From Treponema sp. (GTDB taxonomy: Bacteria; Spirochaetota; Spirochaetia; Treponematales; Treponemataceae): a DNA stretch of 64,000 nt. Position numbers and translations under genes: made by a program. The DNA is taken from the NCBI GenBank assembly GCA_017395545.1, contig JAFPUF010000073.1, positions 43,452-107,451 of the forward strand, written 5' to 3'. Below the pieces are notes generated by a model. The model worked only from the letters and a program-made list of their open reading frames with translations. It was not told the origin of the DNA and made no database searches. Positions 1-10,600 of the stretch are shown here, piece after piece (position 1 is the first letter of the stretch; every line of letters starts with the position of its first letter).

Positions 1-61
1 TTGCTTTTTTTCTGTTTTTTCATTATTTTTAACTGTATATTTTTTTTCTCAGGAGAAAGTT

Positions 62-1417
62 ATGGCAAAATCTAAATCTAAATCAGTTGTTTATAAATGT
101 ACGGAATGCGGGTACACTCAGCCTCGCTGGCTGGGGCGGTGCCCTCAGTGCGGGGAATGGAACACGCTTGAGGAGGCGATTCTTGACCCGAACTCAAATG
201 CGGCGGCTTTCGGAAATGCTGCCACAGAAAAAATAAAGCCGGTTCCGCTCGCTCAGGTTTCGGCACAGGAAAACGCCCGGATTACTACCGGAATCGCTGA
301 ATTTGACCGTGTTTTGGGCGGCGGAGCGATGAAAAGAAGCGCAATCCTGATTGGCGGAGAGCCGGGTATCGGAAAATCGACGCTTATGATTCAGGCATGC
401 AGTGCGATTCACAAAAATTCTGGCGGAAGAATATTGTATGTCTCAGGTGAAGAAAGTGCAGGTCAAATCAAGGGGCGGGCTGACCGGCTCGGACTCGACA
501 CTTCAGGAATCGAAATTCTTTGCACGATGAGGCTTGAGGACATAAAAGATGCCCTTGTCGCTCTCAATCCGCTTTTTGTGATTATCGATTCAATTCAGAC
601 GGTGTACTCGGTTGAGGCGGGAATTGTCCCCGGAACGGTGAACCAGCTTAAATATTGTGCGAATGAACTCATTGGGTGGGTAAAAGAACGCGACTCGGTT
701 TTAGTTATGAGTGCACATGTCACAAAAGAAGGAACGATTGCGGGTCCAAAGAGCCTTGAGCACATGGTCGATACGGTGGTTTCGTTTGAGCGGAATGATG
801 ATGAAGTTCGCTTTTTGAGGGCAATTAAAAACCGTTTCGGAAGCGTGGACGAGCTTGGAATCTTTGCGATGAGTGAAAAAGGGCTCGAAGGCGTGGGCGA
901 CCCGAGCACAATGTTCATCACAAAGCGGGAGGGAGCGGTTCCTTCGGGAATTGCGAATTCATGCGTTTTTGAGGGAAGCAGGGCTTTTCTTGTGGAGATT
1001 CAGGCACTCACGGTTCCGGCAAAGGCCAGCATAAGCCGTGTCTATTCAGAAAAGATTGACTCGAACAGGGTCGCCCGAGTTGCGGCAGTGCTTGAAAAAA
1101 AGACACACCTCAAATTTTCGGATCAGGATTTGTATGTGAATGTCGCTGGGGGTGTAAAGCTCACAGAAAGTGCGATTGATGCTGCCCTTGCGGCGGCCTT
1201 GTATTCGGCAAGAACGGACATTCCGCTTTCGGAAGGAAACGTAATTTTGGGAGAAATGAGCCTTGCGGGTGAAATCCGTCCGGTTCCGAGACTAAAGCAG
1301 CGGATCAAAACGGCGAGGGACCTGGGCTTCAACAAAATTGCGGCTCCCGAAAAAGAAGATGGTGCCGAAAAAATCTCGTCAGTTCCCGACATGCTGAAAT
1401 TTTTGTTCGGAAAATAA
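62..1417 (+). CDS. radA: DNA repair protein RadA
   Basis: RadA is a RecA-like ATPase that drives branch migration of recombination intermediates. The 451 residues are a normal length and show the full family layout. A four-cysteine zinc finger sits at C13, C16, C27 and C30. The Walker A motif GGEPGIGKST is near residues 98-107, and the RadA signature KNRFG is at 256-260. A Lon-protease-like C-terminal domain follows, with the typical ending around LAGEIRPV. The ATG is preceded by a good ribosome binding site (AGGAG at 51-55). The gene stands alone; the next gene has its own promoter. Identification is secure. Confidence 0.97.
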   Translation: MAKSKSKSVVYKCTECGYTQPRWLGRCPQCGEWNTLEEAILDPNSNAAAFGNAATEKIKPVPLAQVSAQENARITTGIAEFDRVLGGGAMKRSAILIGGEPGIGKSTLMIQACSAIHKNSGGRILYVSGEESAGQIKGRADRLGLDTSGIEILCTMRLEDIKDALVALNPLFVIIDSIQTVYSVEAGIVPGTVNQLKYCANELIGWVKERDSVLVMSAHVTKEGTIAGPKSLEHMVDTVVSFERNDDEVRFLRAIKNRFGSVDELGIFAMSEKGLEGVGDPSTMFITKREGAVPSGIANSCVFEGSRAFLVEIQALTVPAKASISRVYSEKIDSNRVARVAAVLEKKTHLKFSDQDLYVNVAGGVKLTESAIDAALAAALYSARTDIPLSEGNVILGEMSLAGEIRPVPRLKQRIKTARDLGFNKIAAPEKEDGAEKISSVPDMLKFLFGK

Positions 1418-1450
1418 GCCTTTTTCAAGCACAAAATTCTGCAAAAACGC

Positions 1451-1456
1451 TATAAT
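1451..1456 (+). promoter_or_regulatory. -10 box of the thioesterase gene, start codon 6 nt away
   Basis: A perfect TATAAT lies at 1451-1456 and the ATG starts at 1463, leaving only six bases between. Transcription would begin at or next to the ATG. No Shine-Dalgarno sequence is present, and the -35 region is weak. This is one of several candidate leaderless promoters in the window. Confidence 0.6.
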
Positions 1457-1462
1457 TTCAGT

Positions 1463-2194
1463 ATGGAAAACGAATTGATTTTTACTCAGGAAAGGAATAT
1501 TTCTTCCGCATTTATCGACAGCTCCCTCAAAATGGGAATCGCACAGTCAGTTCTTATGGTTCAGGATAATCTCACGGAATGCTTCAGCCGGCTGGGTTGT
1601 GACGGAGTGGTTTACAGGGAAAAATACAAGGCCTTCTGGGTTTTTACCAAGTCAAAGCTTCATTTTGAAAAAAGACCTGTCTGGAGAGAAAAAATTGATG
1701 CCACAACCTTCCCCATCGACAATGCAGGCTTTAAAGCTCACATAAATACGATTTTGCGTGACAAAAACGGCGAAACTTTAATCACCGCAAATCAGGAAGC
1801 CTGCGTGCTGGATTTGGAAAAACACCGCCCTGTAAAGCTGACCGGACTCAACTACCCCAAAGAAAATTTCCCGGAGCCAGTATTTACCCAGCCTTTTGAA
1901 AAATTCGATTCAGATTTTACCGAAGAAGATTTCAAATACGAGCAGGTAATCCGCTCCCAGCACATAGACATGTCTCACCACATGAACAACATTGAGTACA
2001 TCAAGCTGGCTCTAAATGTCTTTTCCGACGATTTTCTGCTGACCCACGAAGTGAAAAATCTGGAAGTCCACTACACCGGCGAAAGTAAGGAAGGCCAAAC
2101 TCTGAAGATTTACTCAAAAACGAGCGGAAACACGACCGTGGTTGTAATCAAGGAAAGCGAGCGCAGCGTTTTTGAGATGAAAATTGAATTTTAA
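1463..2194 (+). CDS. Acyl-ACP thioesterase (FatA/FatB-like family)
   Basis: The protein (243 aa) has the double-hotdog layout of bacterial acyl-ACP thioesterases, which release free fatty acids from acyl carrier protein. The second hotdog carries the segment IDMSHHMNNIEYIKL, which matches the N/D-x-H-x-x-N-x-x-Y active-site region of the family. The first hotdog contains the conserved WREKI region. The length is usual for bacterial members. It has no ribosome binding site and appears to be translated from a leaderless message. It stands alone between radA and mnmE. The chain-length specificity cannot be told from sequence. A general acyl-CoA thioesterase is a less likely alternative. Confidence 0.85.
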   Translation: MENELIFTQERNISSAFIDSSLKMGIAQSVLMVQDNLTECFSRLGCDGVVYREKYKAFWVFTKSKLHFEKRPVWREKIDATTFPIDNAGFKAHINTILRDKNGETLITANQEACVLDLEKHRPVKLTGLNYPKENFPEPVFTQPFEKFDSDFTEEDFKYEQVIRSQHIDMSHHMNNIEYIKLALNVFSDDFLLTHEVKNLEVHYTGESKEGQTLKIYSKTSGNTTVVVIKESERSVFEMKIEF

Positions 2195-2198
2195 GGAT

Positions 2199-2377
2199 TT
2201 TTTGGGCTAGTCAGGCGAGTCTCGGCGAAATCTGTGATTTCGACGCGGGCTAGGGATTGTAGGGGCGGCGAAGCCGTTGCGGAATGACGGAGCGAAGTGA
2301 CGGAATGTAGCAATGAAGTGCGGTTAGCACGGAACCCCGGAAAGCCCGACCCGCCAGCGGCGGGGAGCCCCCGGGTT
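2199..2377. repeat. Structured intergenic repeat made of short palindromes
   Basis: The stretch between the thioesterase and mnmE is richer in G and C than its surroundings and contains a chain of small inverted repeats. Examples are CGAAATC-TGT-GATTTCG at 2226-2242 and CCCGCC-AGC-GGCGGG near 2350. Several GAAG-centred words follow one another (GGCGAAGCC, GAGCGAAGTGAC, AATGAAGTGCGG). The word GTTAGCA followed by CACGGAAC also occurs, in inverted orientation, at about 59670-59695. It is probably a dispersed non-coding element, and it may also end transcription of the two converging genes. Confidence 0.6.
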
Positions 2378-3772
2378 TTATTTTCCTACGCAGAAATGAC
2401 TGAAAATTGAGCCGAGAACATCGTCCGGAGTGACATCCCCGGTAACTTCACCCAGCGCATCGAGGCTGTCTTCCAGATCCTGGACGACGGCATCCAGAGC
2501 GTAATCTTTTGTCAAGGAAAGTGCATGGAGCACGCTCTCGAGTGCTTTTTCCACGGAAATTTTCTGCCGTTCAGAGCCAAGTCCGCATCTCGTGCGGTCA
2601 GTGTCCTTAGAAACAGAAAGCGCATTTTTTACGGCTTCAGAAAGTTCTCCAAGTCCCTCTCCTTTTTTTGCAGAAATCTTAACCTGAACGATATTTTTAT
2701 CAGAAAAAGCATTTTCGGGATTTTTTGCCGGCGAGTCTCCGGTATTTTCTTTATCGCACTTATTCCAGACGAGAATCAGAGGGACAGTCTGCTCACGGAT
2801 AAATTTTTCGTCTTCCTCTGAAAGTCCCTGTGAAGAATCCACAAGATACAGAATCAGGTCGGCATCCCCGCTCAAGTCTTTTGTGCGCTCAACACCAACG
2901 GCTTCGATTACATCGCTGGTCTCACGAAGTCCCGCAGTATCAAAAAGACGGGCTGGAATTCCTGAAAAATCAATCCAGCTTTCGATGAAATCTCTCGTCG
3001 TGCCTTCGATATCGCTGACGATTGCACGGTCTTCTTTTAGAAGTGCATTAAAGAGCGATGATTTTCCGGCGTTTGTTTTTCCGCAAAGCACTACCCTCGC
3101 CCCGTCCTGATAGATTTTTTCGCTTTTCCATGAATCGGCTAGTTCAGCCAGAGTTTTTGCGGCATTTTCAAGTTCTGATGAATCAAAAGAATCGGCGATT
3201 GTCTCCTCATCTTCAGGATACTCAATCTCAACCTCAATGGCAGCCAGGGTGTCTACGATTTGCTTTTTAACGGAATCTATCGTCTCAAAAAGATTTCCTG
3301 CCAGTCGTCCTGCAGCCCTGCTCTGGCTTTCATCGGTCTTTGAGTCGATAATCTCACGGACTGCCTCGGCTTTCGTCAAATCAGCCTTTCCGTTGATATA
3401 TGCACGGAAAGTAAATTCGCCTTTTTCAGCGGACCGGAAACCATGTTTCAAAAGAAGATTGTAAACCGCCTGAACGACATGCACTCCTCCGTGGCATGAG
3501 ATTTCCACCATATCTTCGCCGGTAAAAGAACAGGGAGCACGGAATACAGAAACCAGAACCTCGTCAATTTTTGAGTCCTTTGACTCCTGAATCCAGCCGT
3601 ACACGATTGTGTTTCCGGCAGCCTCAAGCAGGGCTTTCGGGCGCGAGAAAATTTTTGAAAGAAGTTCGATGCAGTTTTTTCCTGAGCAGCGGACAATTCC
3701 AAGCGCTGCGGGAGCCAAGGCTGTAGCAATTGCCGCAACAGGTTCTTCAGGGGTATATTTCAGATTCGTCAT
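2378..3772 (-). CDS. mnmE: tRNA uridine-5-carboxymethylaminomethyl modification GTPase MnmE
   Basis: MnmE works with MnmG to modify the wobble uridine of several tRNAs. The 464 residues show the folate-binding N-terminal domain, then a helical domain interrupted by a G domain. In the G domain, G1 is GKTNAGKSS at 231-239, the DTAG motif follows about 45 residues on, and NKCD is the G4 motif. The protein ends in CVGK (461-464), carrying the conserved catalytic cysteine. The gene is convergent with the thioesterase and divergent from the HAD gene. No clear ribosome binding site precedes the ATG. Confidence 0.97.
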   Translation of the reverse strand: MTNLKYTPEEPVAAIATALAPAALGIVRCSGKNCIELLSKIFSRPKALLEAAGNTIVYGWIQESKDSKIDEVLVSVFRAPCSFTGEDMVEISCHGGVHVVQAVYNLLLKHGFRSAEKGEFTFRAYINGKADLTKAEAVREIIDSKTDESQSRAAGRLAGNLFETIDSVKKQIVDTLAAIEVEIEYPEDEETIADSFDSSELENAAKTLAELADSWKSEKIYQDGARVVLCGKTNAGKSSLFNALLKEDRAIVSDIEGTTRDFIESWIDFSGIPARLFDTAGLRETSDVIEAVGVERTKDLSGDADLILYLVDSSQGLSEEDEKFIREQTVPLILVWNKCDKENTGDSPAKNPENAFSDKNIVQVKISAKKGEGLGELSEAVKNALSVSKDTDRTRCGLGSERQKISVEKALESVLHALSLTKDYALDAVVQDLEDSLDALGEVTGDVTPDDVLGSIFSHFCVGK

Positions 3773-3886
3773 ATTCTTATCCAGATTTTCACAAAGACTA
3801 CCACAATTCCGAAAAAAAAGGAATGAGCACCATTTTCCCCAAAAGGCCGCCCGCAGGCCGCCGTATCCCGTTAATTTCTGTTCAAC

Positions 3887-3915
3887 TTTAAATTTTTTTA
3901 GTTTTCTATTATAAT
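3887..3915 (+). promoter_or_regulatory. Promoter of the HAD gene (TTTAAA-N17-TATAAT)
   Basis: TTTAAA at 3887-3892 and TATAAT at 3910-3915 are 17 bases apart. The ATG follows at 3922, six bases after the -10 box, with no ribosome binding site. The geometry matches that of the gene at 1463 and predicts a transcript starting at the start codon. Confidence 0.6.
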
Positions 3916-3921
3916 CTTACT

Positions 3922-4590
3922 ATGCTTGATGAAATTAAGGCCGTCGCTTTTGACATTGACGGCACACTTTATCCTCAATGGTCTCTTTATGTGCGTCTTC
4001 TGCCTTATATCATCAAAAACCTCAAATTCTACCGTCACTACAGCAAAGTCCGGAAAATCATGCACAGAACGGCCCCTCTTCCTGATTTCTACGAATATCA
4101 GGCACGGCTTTACGCAGGAATGACAGGTCTTTCTGTCGAAGAATCAAAATCCCTGATAAAAAAAACCGCCTATGACGGTCTCAAACCTTATTTCAAAAAA
4201 ATCCGCCCGTTCAAGGACGTTCCCGAAACTTTCCAGAAGCTTCACGAAAAAGGCTACAAAATCGCGCTTCTTTCAGACTTTCCTCCAGACCAGAAAGGCG
4301 ACATCTGGGGAATAATTCCTTACTGCGATTTAATTCTTGGTTCTGAAGAAGTCGGTGCTCTCAAGCCGTCAAAATATCCGTTCGGAATAATGGCCACAGC
4401 CCTTAACCTTGAGCCTTCTCAAATTCTTTATGTCGGAAACAGCATTCATTTTGATGTCAGGGGCGCTAACAATGCCGGAATGAAAAGCGCCGTAATCGCC
4501 TCGAAGTTCAAAAGGTTTTTCAGCAAAAAAGTAAAAGAAGCAGATATTTCATTCTCAACCTATCGTCAATTCCTCAATATTATGCTATAA
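3922..4590 (+). CDS. HAD-superfamily hydrolase
   Basis: The protein (222 aa) begins with the HAD nucleophile motif FDIDGTLYP, with the two aspartates at residues 11 and 13. Motif II is near LLSDF. Motif III (lysine) lies in GALKPSKY, and the acidic motif IV is in VGNSIHFDVRGANNAG. The cap is a small helical insertion between motifs I and II. These features indicate a soluble phosphatase or phosphoglycolate-phosphatase-like enzyme. The substrate cannot be inferred. The gene precedes the giant coiled-coil gene, whose promoter overlaps its last codons, so the two are probably separate transcription units. Confidence 0.85.
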   Translation: MLDEIKAVAFDIDGTLYPQWSLYVRLLPYIIKNLKFYRHYSKVRKIMHRTAPLPDFYEYQARLYAGMTGLSVEESKSLIKKTAYDGLKPYFKKIRPFKDVPETFQKLHEKGYKIALLSDFPPDQKGDIWGIIPYCDLILGSEEVGALKPSKYPFGIMATALNLEPSQILYVGNSIHFDVRGANNAGMKSAVIASKFKRFFSKKVKEADISFSTYRQFLNIML

Positions 4591-4622
4591 TAATACGACT
4601 TTTTGTCTAATTTTAAAAGTCG
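4563..4622 (+). promoter_or_regulatory. Promoter and leader hairpin of the giant coiled-coil gene
   Basis: TATAAT lies at 4586-4591, overlapping the end of the HAD gene, with a weak -35 (TCGTCA at 4563-4568). The leader then carries an inverted repeat, CGACTTTT at 4596-4603 against AAAAGTCG at 4615-4622. The ribosome binding site (GGTGGGGA) follows directly. The hairpin has no T-run after it, so it is more likely to affect message stability or translation than to terminate. Confidence 0.5.
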
Positions 4623-4633
4623 GGTGGGGAAAA

Positions 4634-7600
4634 GTGCTTACATTTATAACAATCTTAGTGTCAGTTTTGGCATCAGGCGCAGTTGTCGCCGTATCACGAA
4701 CTTTCGATAAGAACAACAACACAATGGACAAGGTTCGCAGGGCCGCAGAAAGCGGAAGACGCGAACTCGACACTTATTTTGCCGATAAAATCAAAAACTT
4801 AAACTCGCTGTCGGCAGGAATGGAGACACAGCAGGCTCAGGCTCAGGCCGCAGTAAACCGGCTCGAAAAGCAGATCTCCGATTTCAACGAAGCGAGCTCT
4901 AATTTCGACGCTCAGTTTGCGGCAGTCGAAAATATCGGCCAGAAAATCGACGCTTACGGCAACGTTTTAAAAGAACTTTTCGATATGACCGAGAACGTCG
5001 AAGAAAACCTCCAGAGAATCAAAAAAGAATCATCCCTCATCGATAAACTCACCTCAAAAATCATCGCACAAGAAAAGACCGTCGAACGAATCGACTCCCA
5101 GATTCCGAAAATCAGCGAAAATTTTGAAAAAGTTAACAACGAAAGCCTGCGTCTCATCGGAACCAAACTTCTCGATGAATACAAAGAAAAGGCTGCGAAC
5201 CTCGATTCCAGCGTTGAACAGAGCAGGAAACAGGCAGAAGCGCTTCTCAACGACATTGATTCATCAATAAAATCGGCTTACCAGAAGGCTGCAGGACGGG
5301 CACAGAGTCTCGAAGATGCGGCATTCAACGAACTCAAGCAGACGAGCGAAGCCCGAAAACAGAGCGTTCTTTCAGAAATGGACAACCAGACAAAAAGCCT
5401 CGCAAAGCAGATAAACGAACAGATTTCCGCCTCACAAAAAGAAAGCATCGGCATGATCTCAGAATTCCAGGATTCGGTCACCAGAAAGATTTCAACAATT
5501 ACAGAAAACACAGAAAACGAAATCAGCAGCTTTGAGCAGGCCGCAAACCAGAAAATCGCCTCTGTTGCAGAAAATACAAAGAATGCAATCACTCTCTTCG
5601 AGCAGGATGCCAATCAAAAAATCGCTTCGATTACGGCAAACACTCAGGATCAGATTTCAAAATTTGAGGCAGATACAAACCAGAAGGTCACAGGTATCTC
5701 ATCGGGCGTTGATACAGAAATCGCAAATCTTGATGCAGACGTAAAGGAAAAGGCAAAGCTTCTTAAAGAACAGTTCACTCAGGGAAACGCCGAAATCCGG
5801 CAGCTTCTGAACGACTCACTGAGCGCAGCAAAAGCTACGGCGAAGGAACTTCAGGCAGAAGTCAACGGAAACGGAAAGACCCTCGAAACACTCCGCGAAA
5901 CCCTCGTCAAACAAATTCAGTCACTTCAGGAAAAATACGGAAAACTCTTCCAGAAAGCGATTGCGAACGCCGACGAAAAGGAAGCGGCAGCCTACGCAAA
6001 ATGGCAGGAAATTTCGGACGCTCACCTCGAAGAATTCAAAACGAAAGTTACCGAGAAAATCAACGGAATGCAGGGCGATGTGGTCTCACGCGTCACGAAT
6101 TTCACTACAGATATTACCGAAAAACAGAACGAAATCGAAACGAAAGTCTCTACGCTTGTTGACGGAGTTGAGACAAGGTTCACTACCCTTTCCGGCGGAA
6201 TCGAAGGCAAATTCAACGAGCTTCAGTCTGGCGTCATTTCAAAATTCAACGGTCTTACGGAAGGCGTTGAAACGAAAATCAATGACCTTCAGCGTGATGT
6301 CGTTACAAAAATCACAAGCCTTCAGAACGAGGTCGATACAAAAGTTACGGAACTTCACGACAATGTCGAAAACAGCGTAACTGAGATTACCCGCGAAGTA
6401 AACGGAAAAATCAACGGTCTTGCCGGTGAAGTCGATGTCAAAGTCGAAAACTTCACGAACGGAATCTATGCACGGCAGCAGGAAGTCGAAGAAAAAGTCT
6501 CCGGAATGGCAGAGAGCGTTGAGAACAGGGTCGCAGGCCTTTCAGAAGGAATCGAAAGCAAATTCAACGAGCTTCAGGGCGGAGTTCTTACAAAATTCAA
6601 TGATCTGTCGCAGGGCGTCGAAGTTCAGGTCAACGATCTTCAGACAGAAGTCACGCAAAAAATCGAAACCATCGAGCAGAGCGTCCAGGGAAAAATCGAA
6701 GAACTGTCCGGCACAGTCGACGGAAAAGTCAATTCTCTTGTCAAAACAGTTGAAGACAAAGTTAACGGTCTTGATTATGACTTTGACGGAAAAGTCGGTG
6801 AAATCGTCAACAGAATCAATGAAAAAGTCGATTCGATGCAGGAAATCGTCGATACAAAAGTTGACGGAATGGAAAACCGGGTCAACGAAAAAGTCTTCAC
6901 GCTTGAAAATGACGTTGATTCAAAAATCAAAGAACTCGAACAGAAAGTTTCTGACAAAGTCGCCGATATGGATGACATCGTTGAATACAAAGTCTCCGGC
7001 ATTGACGAGACCGTCAGCCAGAAAGTCAGCGGTCTTGAAAACGGTGTAAACGAAAAAGTTCAGGCTCTTCAGAATCTCGTCGAAGAAAAAGTTTCCGGTC
7101 TTGAAGGCTCAGTTTCAGAAAAAGTCACTGGTTTACAGAGCACCGTTGAAAGCACGGTAGCCACACTTGAAAGCTCCGTCTCCGGAAAAGTCAATTCTCT
7201 TGCAGCTGTAGTAAACGAAAAAGTCGGAAGCCTTGAAAGCGGAGTTGATGAAAAAGTCACAGCGCTTGAATCTTCCGTAAACGAAAAGGTCACGGGTCTT
7301 GAAAGTGCCGTTAACGAACGGGTCGCAGGCCTTGAAAACGGAGTTTCTGAAAAAGTTCAGAGACTTCAGACAGATGTTGAAACTACGGTCAGTTCACTGG
7401 AAACTTCCGTCACCGGAAAAGTCGGAGACTTGCAGAATCTTGTAAATGCAAAAGTCGCCGATTTGAACGGCTCAGTCATGGGTCAGGTCGACCAGCTTCA
7501 GAATGCAGTCGCAGAAAAAGTTCAGAATCTGCATGATTCAGTTGAAAATTCAGTCGGAACCCTTGAAGACAGCGTCACAGAAAAAGTCCAAAATCTTCAG

Positions 7601-10600
7601 AATAACGTCGAAACTACGGTCGGAGCGCTTGAAAACGGCGTAAATCTCCGCGTAACGAACCTCCAGAATGACGTAGAAAGCCGTGTAAGCGGACTTGAAA
7701 GCGGTGTCAACCAGAAGGTCGATGAGCTTCAGAATCTTGTTGATTCTCAGGTTTCAGGACTCGACAAAAACGTCAAGGAAAAACTCGAGCTTCTTCAGAA
7801 TCTTGTCAACGGAAAATCAACCGGCCTCGAAGACGAAGTTCTTGCGAAACTTACAAATTTACAGAATCAGGTTGCGGCAACAGTATCCGGCCTTGAAGGA
7901 CAGGTCAACGACAAAGTTTACGGTCTCCAGGGCTTCGTAAACGAACGTGTCACAGGTCTTGAAGGCGAAGTAAAATCAAAAGTTGATGAGCTCCAGGGAA
8001 TCGTCGAGCAGAAAGTCGGCGGATTGCAGAATATCGTCGAATCAAAAGTCACTGTCATCGTTGACGGTGTTGCCCGAAAAGTTGCGGATCTTGACGAGCA
8101 GGTCAATTCAGACGTCTCTAAGATTGATGAAGGCGTAAAAGACAAAATGCAGCAGCTTTTGTCGGCAGTTGACGGAAAAGTCTCAGAAATCCGGCAGGAT
8201 GTCGTCGAACAGGTCATCTCGCTTCAGAATGAGGTAAACACAAAAGTCACCTCAATGCAGGACGGCGTAAAACAGATGGTTTCAGACCTTGAAGAACAGG
8301 TAGAAGGAAGGGTCACTACCCTGCAGGAAAATGTCTCTGATAAGGTCGGTACCCTGCAGAATAATGTAATTCAGCTTCAGGAAAATGTCGCTGACAGGGT
8401 AACAAACCTTCAGAATGAAGTCATCGGTAAGGTCGAAAACCTCGAGTCTGAAGTCGAATCAAGAATCTCAACACTCGAAACAAGCGTTGAAAGCCGCGTA
8501 AACAATGCTAACGAAAAGGTTGACGAAGCTCTGAGCGAAGTCAAACAGAACCTTGCGGCATCAACTGAAGGTGCAAGCGAAGCAGCGGCAAACATCACGA
8601 ACACGGTAACGGCTGCAACAGAACAGCTTAATTCTTTCAAACTTCAGTCTGACCAGCAGATCAAGGCAATCAACCAGATGCTCAAGGATGTTCTTGAAAA
8701 CATTGCGGCTACTTACGACACAAAAAAATCTGAGCTTTTCAATCTCGTTGACAGACAGCTTGAAACTTACCAGAAAGACATGAACTACCGCTTTGAAAAG
8801 CTTGAGCAGACAAGCGCAGATGTCGATGCCCTCGAAGAGCAGCTTAAACTGGCACTCACCAAAACACAGCAGAATGTTCTCGCAGAATTCACGAAATTCA
8901 CCGAAGAGCAGGCAGTCCGCCACAATCAGTTCCAGGACGCAATTCAGAAAGACTCTGAAGTTACGGGTGCACGCCTTTCAGAACTTGAAGAGTCGCTCAG
9001 GGTTCTTCAGGAGTCTGCAAGCACGAACGTAAGCCAGGCTCTCGATGCATTCGAGAAAAAATACGGGGAAGATTTAAGAAAACGAAGCGAGCAGATTGAC
9101 GCAAACATCGACTCATGGCGTGAGAATTTCGATTCAAAAATGAACATTCTCCAGTCTGACGAAGAAGAAGCACGACGCCAGCTCGAAGTCAAATACGCTG
9201 AGGATTTGAGAAACCACGTCGCAGGCCTTAACGAAAAGACCCGCGAAACCCTCGAACGCTACGGAAGCCTCATCAAAAAGACAAACGATGACCTTCAGAG
9301 CCAGATTATCGAAGTCGAGCAGAAAATGCATGATTTCCGTGAGAAAAACAGAGCAGATCTTGATGCAGCAACAACCAATTCTGACTCTTACATCAAGGGA
9401 ACGCTCAAAACTTACGGAGAGCGCCTTAACGAACTTCTCAACAAATCAATAGACTCAAGCGCCGAAAAAATCAGCAGCCTCGAGCTCGATCTTCTCAATA
9501 AAAACGAAGCCAACAAAGCGAACATCGATGCAATGGTCAGCGAATTCCGGGCATGGAGCCAGCAGCTCAACACACAGTTCGAACAGACAAAAGGCAATTT
9601 TGACCTCAAAATCGAGAATATCAGCAAAGCTGCAGAAGAAACGCTTGCCGGCCTGAAAAACAAATTCAACGCAGACTTTGAAGAATTCAAACGAAGCGCA
9701 AATTCTGACCAGGAAGCGATTTCCGGTGACATTTCAAATCTCCGTGATCTTGTAAAATCTTCGGTTGAGAATTTCAGGAACGAATCTGCCAAAATTATCG
9801 AAGAACAAAAGAATTCTTACGACAGGATTCTCCTTGAAACCCAGTCAAAAATCGACTCTCAGAATTCTGACTCAGAAAACGCAATCCTCGAAATCAAAAA
9901 TCAGATTGCTCAGATGCGTGAACAGCTTGCAGACCGCCAGGCAGACATCATCACCCAGATGAACAACAACACTGACGCACTTCAGAGCCGTTTCAGCGAG
10001 ATTGACGGCCAGGTAAAAACCTTCGAAGCGCGAATGACGATTTACCAGAAAGCCGATGAACTTCAGGCGAGCCTTGAGAAGCAGGTTGAAGGAATCAAAA
10101 ATGAACTCGGTCGTATCGAAACTTACAAGTCAGTCGTAAATGAACTCGAAGCCCAGTTTACAAACATCCAGAAAATCAACGGCGAAATAGACAAAAAACT
10201 CGCTCAGTTCAGCGCAGAAAAAGGCCGGGTAGATGCGATTGCGAGCGATTTCAATCAGCTTGTCAAACTCAGCGATAACATGGATGCCAAAATCAGCGAG
10301 CTGCAGACAACAAACTCCGATTTGCAGTCACTCCAGCTCACGGTTCGCGGATTCCACGAGTCACTCGACAAAATCTCCGGCCGCTGTGATACCCTCGACA
10401 AAAAACAGAAAATTCTCGAACAGATGTCGGGCGAAGTCGACAAAACTTTCGACAACCTCAAGGACGTTGAAGGCAGGCTCGACAAAATTCAGAGTCAGGC
10501 AGAGAATCTTCCTGAAACGATTTCAAATATTCAGTCAAGAATCGATGAAGTCACGGCAAATTCTGGAAAAATCAACGATGCCATCGAACAGATGACTTCT

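Noticed and set aside
6040..8520. Regular 33-bp period that could suggest a CRISPR-like array
   Set aside because: The units are continuous codons of one open frame without spacers, and the repeats differ in sequence, so this is a protein repeat.
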